NCBI RefSeq assembly: GCF_002973525.1
Contig: NZ_PVEN01000002.1
Span: 558,001 to 622,000 of the forward strand
Direction of reading: 5' to 3'
Origin: Paraburkholderia sp. BL21I4N1
Lineage (GTDB): Bacteria > Pseudomonadota > Gammaproteobacteria > Burkholderiales > Burkholderiaceae
Length of the DNA stretch: 64,000 nt
The notes beneath the pieces were generated by a model, which worked only from the letters and a program-made list of their open reading frames with translations, ran no database searches and was not told where the DNA came from. A program made the position numbers and the translations under genes. Numbering within the stretch: the first letter of the stretch is position 1; each line of letters begins with the position of its first letter. Of this stretch, positions 59,236 through 64,000 are shown in pieces.

Positions 59236-60486
59236 ATGGCACTCATCGTACATAAATACGGCGGCACCTCGATGGGCTCGGTCGAGCGCATCAAGAACGT
59301 CGCCAAGCGCGTCGCGAAATGGCATAAGGCCGGCCACAAGATGGTGGTCGTGCCGTCGGCAATGTCCGGCGAAACCAACCGCCTGCTCGGTCTCGCGAAA
59401 GAAATCACCACGCAGCCGAGCCCGCGCGAACTCGACATGATCGCCGCCACCGGCGAGCAGGTCAGCTCGGGCCTATTGGCCATCGCGCTGCAGGAAGCCG
59501 GCGTCGACGCGGTCAGCTATGCCGGCTGGCAAGTGCCGGTCAAAACGGACAGCGCATTCACGAAGGCACGCATCAGCGAGATCGACGGCGAGCGCGTGTT
59601 GCGCGATCTCGAGGCGGGTAAGGTGGTGGTGATCACCGGCTTCCAGGGCATCGACCCGGACGGCAATATCACCACGCTCGGCCGCGGCGGTTCGGACACG
59701 TCGGCGGTGGCGGTCGCGGCTGCGCTGAAGGCCGACGAGTGCCTGATCTACACGGACGTCGACGGTGTCTACACGACCGACCCGCGCGTGGTCGAAGAAG
59801 CGCGCCGGCTCGATCGCGTGACGTTTGAGGAAATGCTGGAAATGGCCAGCCTGGGTTCGAAGGTGCTGCAGATCCGTTCGGTGGAATTCGCCGGCAAATA
59901 TCAGGTCAAGACGCGCGTGCTGTCGAGCCTGACCGATCCGCTCATCCCGCTCGACGCCGAAATGAAGTCGGGCACCCTGATTACTTTTGAAGAAGACGAG
60001 ACCATGGAAAAAGCAGTCATCTCGGGCATCGCGTTTCAGCGCGACGAAGCTCGTATCGCCGTGATGGGTGTGCCCGATAAGCCGGGTATCGCGTATCAGA
60101 TTCTCGGCCCGGTGGCGGACGCGAATATCGACGTCGACATGATCATCCAGAACCAGAGCGTCGAAGGCAAAACGGCCTTCACGTTCACCGTGGGCCGCGG
60201 CGACTATCAGCGCGCCATGGATATCCTCACGGGCCAGGTGAAGGGCCACGTGCAGGCTGAACAGGTGCTGGGCGATCCGAAGGTGTCGAAGGTCTCGGTG
60301 GTCGGCGTCGGCATGCGCTCGCATGTGGGTATCGCGAGCACGATGTTCCGCACTTTGTCGGAAGAGGGCATCAACATCCAGATGATCTCGACCTCCGAAA
60401 TCAAGATTTCGGTGCTGATCGACGAGAAGTACATGGAGCTCGCCGTGCGCGCGCTGCATAAGGCGTTCGAACTGGATCAGGCGTAA
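59236..60486 (+). CDS. lysC: Aspartate kinase
   Basis: 416 residues. Opens ALIVHKYGGTSMG, the kinase lysine/GGT motif, with GRGGSDTSAVAVAAAL downstream; the last 150 residues carry two ACT domains for lysine/threonine feedback inhibition. It phosphorylates aspartate at the start of the lysine, threonine, methionine and diaminopimelate routes. Monofunctional, as in most proteobacteria outside the enterics' fused enzymes. Ends in a strong terminator. Confidence 0.93.
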   Translation: MALIVHKYGGTSMGSVERIKNVAKRVAKWHKAGHKMVVVPSAMSGETNRLLGLAKEITTQPSPRELDMIAATGEQVSSGLLAIALQEAGVDAVSYAGWQVPVKTDSAFTKARISEIDGERVLRDLEAGKVVVITGFQGIDPDGNITTLGRGGSDTSAVAVAAALKADECLIYTDVDGVYTTDPRVVEEARRLDRVTFEEMLEMASLGSKVLQIRSVEFAGKYQVKTRVLSSLTDPLIPLDAEMKSGTLITFEEDETMEKAVISGIAFQRDEARIAVMGVPDKPGIAYQILGPVADANIDVDMIIQNQSVEGKTAFTFTVGRGDYQRAMDILTGQVKGHVQAEQVLGDPKVSKVSVVGVGMRSHVGIASTMFRTLSEEGINIQMISTSEIKISVLIDEKYMELAVRALHKAFELDQA

Positions 60487-60494
60487 TTTGCTGA

Positions 60495-60524
60495 AAAACG
60501 GGGCGCTGAGAAGCGCCCCGTTTT
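60495..60524 (+). terminator. lysC terminator
   Basis: AAAACGGGGCGCT (60495-60507), GAGA, AGCGCCCCGTTTT (60512-60524): 13-bp stem with T-run. Confidence 0.85.
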
Positions 60525-60666
60525 GCTTTGCGCAACCCATGTGAACAGATCAAGTCGCGGATGACGAAATTGGCACAAAAAATGTTCGTCAGACATTGAC
60601 CTGCGCAGTTCGGCCCGCTATTATCTTGGCTTCGTTGCGCTGACTCCCTGCGCAACCGAAAGTTTG

Positions 60667-60760
60667 GGAGACGTGGCCGAGAGGTCGAAGGCACTCCCCT
60701 GCTAAGGGAGCATCTGGGCCAAAACCTGGATCGAGGGTTCGAATCCCTCCGTCTCCGCCA
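60667..60760 (+). tRNA. tRNA-Ser (GCU)
   Basis: 94 nt including an encoded CCA. Acceptor GGAGACG/CGTCTCC; anticodon arm CTCCC-CTGCTAA-GGGAG with anticodon GCT; long variable arm as in all serine tRNAs; T-arm AGGGTTCGAATCCCT. Reads AGU/AGC codons. Confidence 0.95.
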
Positions 60761-60770
60761 AAAGCGGGAC

Positions 60771-60808
60771 AAAAAGCCCCGTAAGTTGAAAGACTTACGG
60801 GGCTTTTT
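60771..60808 (+). terminator. tRNA-Ser terminator
   Basis: AAAAAGCCCCGTAAG (60771-60785), 8-nt loop, CTTACGGGGCTTTTT (60794-60808). Confidence 0.88.
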
Positions 60809-61244
60809 CCTTTTCGTGCCACGCATCGACCTACATGCCAACCTGCACGGTGTTTTCTTGCGGCAGGAGGCGATCTTCGTCTTTGCTTCTTCCGCTGGTC
60901 TGGGATGCGGAAAGCCAAAATTCATTTGACCGCATCACAATCAATCATCTCAGTGGCGCTGCTTTTTGCGCTCGAATCGTTCCGTTGATTGTGGCGGCAT
61001 CGCATCGTGTTATGGGTGTTTTAATAAACGCATCGCTTACCCGAGTAAGCATGTCGCTATCTCGTCGTCGGTGACAGGCAGCAAGCCGAACCCTCAATAA
61101 CGCTCGCCATTCCCTTCGTAGCACTGATCAGAAAAACGGCCAATCGGCATTCGATGCTGATTGGCCGTTCTGTCATGAAGAGTTCATTCAACCCAATCGC
61201 ACGCACGCTACCATCGACAGCCAAAACTAGGTGCGGGGGAGATC
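60809..61244. other. Spacer downstream of tRNA-Ser with orphan terminator
   Basis: 436 nt with no supported gene; the 79-codon frame at 60835-61074 has no recognisable feature. A strong hairpin lies at 61135-61169 although no gene ends before it, suggesting that a gene was lost here. Confidence 0.45.
61135..61169. terminator. Orphan terminator-like hairpin
   Basis: AACGGCCAATCGGCAT (61135-61150), TCG, ATGCTGATTGGCCGTT (61154-61169), one G-T pair, followed by CTGTC. Confidence 0.6.
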
Positions 61245-62912
61245 ATGCGAGTCAAAGCCAAATCAGGTGGTCTGGTCGTTCAGGCTGTTGCTGGAACGCA
61301 TGTTGTCCTCCTTGGCTGGGATATTGAAGGCCCTGAACTCGAGGCTGGATTGCTCGGGTTTTCAATCCGTCGTACTGACGAAACGGAAAACGAAACCTAT
61401 TGGCTTCGTGGCATGAAAACCTTTCCCGGCACCCAGCCTCCGCTTCCACCGGGTGGCACCGCATCGAGTCAGCAGGCACCGTTTCAGACATTTCAATGGG
61501 GCGATTACTCGGCCAAACCCGCGCACGAATACACCTATACGCTCACGGCCCTGTACGGCCGACCAGGTGCGCTGGTCGAAGGCGTTTCGGTAACGATTGC
61601 AATCGCCACGGAGAAGGAAGAGGACGGCACGCATAGCGTCTATTTCAATCGCGGTGCCATCGCGTCGCAGGAATATGCCCGCCAGTTCCAGGACAAGGCG
61701 CCCGACGTAGTGGGCGACGCCGCGTATGCGTGGTTGTCGCGAGGCCTTCTGGAGGCGATCACCGGTTTTGTGGCGAAGGCGCTTGACCCGAGCTTCGGTC
61801 TCCGCGTGGCCATCTATGAGTTTCAATGGCCCGCGATTCTGGACGCGTTGCACGCCGCCGCCGGCCGCGGTGTCAGCGTGAGCGTGATCTTCGATGCAAT
61901 CGAAAACGCTCAGGAAGATCCTGTCAGAAAAAACGAAGAGGCGATCGAGAAGGCAGGAATCGGGACGCTCTGCCGGGGATTCACCCACGGCAAGATCATG
62001 CACAACAAGTTCATGGTCCTGTTAAAGGATGGCAAGCCGGTCGAAGTACTCACCGGATCGACCAACTACACGGAAAACGGCATTTTCGGTCATCTGAATT
62101 GCGCGCATGTCGTTAGCGATCCGGAGGTCGCTCAGGTGTACCTCGATTACTGGAGCCAACTTTCGGAAGATCCGGAACTGGCGACAATGCGGCGCTGGGA
62201 TGACGAGAAGACGCCGTCGCCGGCCAATCCGCCTGCGGTGGGCGTCGCTCAGGTCTTTTCGCCGCAGACCGGCACGGCCACCCTTCAGCGATATGCGGAC
62301 ATTGCAGCATCCGCCCAGCATGCTTTATTCATGACATTCGCTTTCGGCATGAACAAGGACTTTTTGCCGGCCTACGGGCAAGACGACGGCGTCCTGCGAT
62401 TTGCGCTGATGGACAAGGTCGGGACCGGCAGGAATCTCGCTCAAGCCCAGCAGCAGATCGACGCCATTCGCAAAATCCCGGGCACCGTCGTGGCAATCGG
62501 CCAGAACATCACCCTGAACTCGTTTGATCGATGGCTGAAAGAGCGCGACGGTCTGGCGCCCGGCGAGCATGTCCGCTGGGTCCATACCAAGTTCATGCTG
62601 GTCGATCCGCTGTCGGACGACCCGATCGTCATCACCGGATCGGCCAATTTTAGCGACGCGAGCATTGAGACCAATCACGAGAACATGCTCGTGATTCGAG
62701 GCAACACGCGAGTAGCGGATATATACCTCGGCGAGTTCATGCGGCAATTCTCAAGCTATGCGTTTCGCGACGCTGCCTACGACGCTCAGCACGGCGGTCA
62801 AGCCGCAGATTTCAAACCCCAGGACCTGGCGACGGACGCATCGTGGATCAACCGCTATAAGCAGGCGGGTTCTTCGGGCGCATTGCGCAAAACCTATTTT
62901 TCGGGGGAATGA
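61245..62912 (+). CDS. Phospholipase D-like (two HKD motifs) protein
   Basis: 555 residues, GGGGGAG before the ATG. Two HxK motifs: HNKFMV (His253, Lys255) with GSTNYTENG, and HTKFMLV (His447, Lys449) with GSANFSDAS. This is the paired active site of the PLD superfamily, which includes phospholipases, nucleases and cardiolipin synthases. No signal peptide or membrane helix is seen, so the N-terminal 130 residues are a separate beta-rich domain and the enzyme may be cytoplasmic or secreted by another route. It begins the accessory patch after tRNA-Ser; the substrate cannot be told. Confidence 0.82.
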   Translation: MRVKAKSGGLVVQAVAGTHVVLLGWDIEGPELEAGLLGFSIRRTDETENETYWLRGMKTFPGTQPPLPPGGTASSQQAPFQTFQWGDYSAKPAHEYTYTLTALYGRPGALVEGVSVTIAIATEKEEDGTHSVYFNRGAIASQEYARQFQDKAPDVVGDAAYAWLSRGLLEAITGFVAKALDPSFGLRVAIYEFQWPAILDALHAAAGRGVSVSVIFDAIENAQEDPVRKNEEAIEKAGIGTLCRGFTHGKIMHNKFMVLLKDGKPVEVLTGSTNYTENGIFGHLNCAHVVSDPEVAQVYLDYWSQLSEDPELATMRRWDDEKTPSPANPPAVGVAQVFSPQTGTATLQRYADIAASAQHALFMTFAFGMNKDFLPAYGQDDGVLRFALMDKVGTGRNLAQAQQQIDAIRKIPGTVVAIGQNITLNSFDRWLKERDGLAPGEHVRWVHTKFMLVDPLSDDPIVITGSANFSDASIETNHENMLVIRGNTRVADIYLGEFMRQFSSYAFRDAAYDAQHGGQAADFKPQDLATDASWINRYKQAGSSGALRKTYFSGE

Positions 62913-62965
62913 AAGTCTCCGAAAAAAGGTGCCATGCCAGTTTGCTTCCTGCCCCGGAGGTCGGC

Positions 62966-63091
62966 GTGAGCCCAACCCGTATCATGTTCATTCGTCATGC
63001 AGAAAAACCGGAGGACGGCGTTTCTCCCAGATACCCCGGTTTTTGCTTTCCGGCGATTTATCCCGTCCTATTGCTTGATCCACAGGAGTAA
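62966..63091 (+). pseudogene. Remnant of a histidine-phosphatase gene
   Basis: A GTG at 62966 opens SPTRIMFIRHAEKPEDG, the RHxxKP start of phosphoglycerate-mutase/histidine phosphatases, but the frame loses similarity after about 20 residues and stops at 63091. The full family has about 180 residues or more. The remnant lies between two intact genes, so most of the gene was deleted or scrambled. Confidence 0.5.
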
Positions 63092-63097
63092 CGATCA

Positions 63098-63760
63098 ATG
63101 GCGCTGCCCTACGGTTTCGTGAAAGCCACGCTCGTGTCCGACCCGGTGATGAAGGGTTCACGCCGGTCCCACGAAATCCAGTATCACCTGCATTTCAGTC
63201 TGCTGGTCGACGGTGCGAACTGGGATGTCGCTGTCAACGTGGGGACTAGCGACGCCGACGATCTGCTGAAGTTCAAGCTGGTCTATGATTTTCGGCATCC
63301 GATCATTTCGACACTGGCTGACGCCGGCGCGGGCGCTCAGGTGTTGACCGGGCAGAACACGCTGCCGGCACTGGATTTTCTGCGCAGCGACATTCTGGCG
63401 AATACGGGCAACTGGCGTGACAGCGACGTGATGGATGGTTCCGATCTGCCCGAGCCGGTCGCATCGCTTAAGCGACTTCTGGAAAAAGCCAGGCAGGCCA
63501 ATTCGAATGTCTATATCTTTGGCCGGTTCTTTGCCGAAGGAAACGGTATTCACGATACGCACATGAATCAGGGATCGACGAAAAGCTTCATTCACGAAGC
63601 CGGCAACGACACGAACGATCACAACGACATCTGGCAGGACGGCGCAGTGATGGTCGATCTGGGTACACCTGAATGGGCCGCGTATTTCGCTGCCTTTAAC
63701 CAGCAACTCGTGCCCACCGACGATCTCGGCAACCCCGTTCCCGGTGCCCAGACCATCTGA
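63098..63760 (+). CDS. DUF2278 (YukJ-like) protein
   Basis: 220 residues, CAGGAGTAACG before the ATG. Matches the DUF2278 pattern: opening GFVKATLVSDPV, central ALDFLRSD, and the conserved GIHDTHMNQGS followed by NDIWQDGAVMVDL. The biochemical role is not established; members are often near PLD-like or stress genes, as here. It is probably transcribed with the upstream PLD gene across the phosphatase remnant. Confidence 0.8.
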   Translation: MALPYGFVKATLVSDPVMKGSRRSHEIQYHLHFSLLVDGANWDVAVNVGTSDADDLLKFKLVYDFRHPIISTLADAGAGAQVLTGQNTLPALDFLRSDILANTGNWRDSDVMDGSDLPEPVASLKRLLEKARQANSNVYIFGRFFAEGNGIHDTHMNQGSTKSFIHEAGNDTNDHNDIWQDGAVMVDLGTPEWAAYFAAFNQQLVPTDDLGNPVPGAQTI

Positions 63761-63806
63761 GTGGCGGCCGACCGCAGGGCGCGGTAAGTCTTCTTATCGC
63801 GGTCTT

Positions 63807-64000
63807 CTAGTGCGTCCCCGTCTCGCGGCGCTGCCGGAACTGTTCGACGGTCTCGCGCGGCGTATGGCCGAACTCCGCCTTGAAAATGCGGTAGAAGTAT
63901 TTTTCGTCCGTGAAGCCGTGGCGCCACGCAATGTCCCGTATACGCTCGTCGGGACCCTGTGGCGACGACAACACCTGATACACCCGCTGCAGCCGCCGGT
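63807..64000 (-). CDS. AraC-family regulator, C-terminal part (runs off window)
   Basis: Reading the minus strand from the right edge gives about 64 residues of the second AraC/XylS helix-turn-helix: RLQRVYQVLSSPQGPDERI, then DIAWRHGFTDEKYFYRIFK and GHTPRETVEQFRQRR, stop at 63807-63809. The frame offered by longest-ORF logic in this region is a different one and is wrong. The N-terminal sensing domain lies outside the window. It converges on the DUF2278 gene. Confidence 0.8.
   Translation of the reverse strand, partial: RRLQRVYQVLSSPQGPDERIRDIAWRHGFTDEKYFYRIFKAEFGHTPRETVEQFRQRRETGTH

Noticed and set aside
60401..60925. Reverse-strand frames over tRNA-Ser giving GGIRTLDPG-like proteins
   Set aside because: This is the well-known false protein produced by translating a serine tRNA in reverse; the tRNA and two terminators explain the DNA.
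63619..63927. 102-codon reverse frame at the right edge
   Set aside because: The neighbouring frame encodes an unmistakable AraC C-terminus; this frame is its shadow.

Overview
The window joins two kinds of DNA. From about 45.7 kb to the right end lies ordinary, syntenic chromosome of a Burkholderia/Paraburkholderia-type betaproteobacterium: lplT, suhB, trmJ, cysE, lpxH, ppiB, ppiA, a TPR protein, cysS, an AlkA-type glycosylase, accA, tilS, lysC and tRNA-Ser(GCU), followed by a small accessory patch (phospholipase D-like protein, a histidine-phosphatase remnant, a DUF2278 protein, the 3' end of an AraC regulator). The genus is inferred from gene content and order only. From position 1 to about 45.2-45.6 kb lies a mobile element, either integrative/mobilizable or an integrated plasmid. 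Its genes are mostly unknown, it uses its own regulatory signals, and its left end is outside the window.

Layout of the element. (a) 0-10 kb: repeated cassettes, each made of a promoter, a small variable protein and one or two proteins built from tandem excisionase/MerR-like helix-turn-helix units. Genes inside a cassette are separated by a recurrent hairpin element. (b) 10-15.5 kb: an LRAT-fold protein, a small unknown gene, an ankyrin-like protein, and a leftward operon with a degenerate HNH protein. (c) 15.5-17.4 kb: a non-coding tract ending in nested inverted repeats, a candidate oriT. (d) 17.4-27.8 kb: a MOBF mobilization module in the R388-like order accessory protein, ATPase(s)/coupling protein, relaxase. 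One ATPase carries an exonuclease VII large-subunit-like domain. No type IV secretion channel genes are visible. (e) 27.9-30.4 kb: ParA, a ParB-type small partner and a second ribbon-helix-helix-like gene. (f) 30.9-36.5 kb: small unknown genes in operons, three of which follow copies of a conserved leader of about 150-200 nt. (g) 36.5-39.0 kb: a type VI secretion cargo operon (PAAR protein, VRR-NUC nuclease, DUF3396 immunity protein). (h) 39.2-41.6 kb: SRAP/HMCES-type protein, XRE regulator, lipoprotein. (i) 41.75-44.67 kb: a 2.9-kb insertion element with 24-bp inverted repeats and an 11-bp target duplication; it holds a 567-aa passenger and an IS1-like transposase broken by an in-frame amber codon. 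(j) 44.7-45.2 kb: a GIY-YIG protein, then a repeat-rich, AT-richer junction.

Two signals tie the element together. The 12-bp palindrome GTGCCNNGGCAC occurs 20 times exactly between 1.5 and 40.6 kb, mostly beside promoters and clustered at parA; I saw none in the chromosomal part. A promoter family with a fixed 16-nt spacer (TTGNNN-N16-TANNCT, often followed by GGA) drives many of the units. Together they suggest a plasmid-style global regulator or centromere system acting over the whole element.
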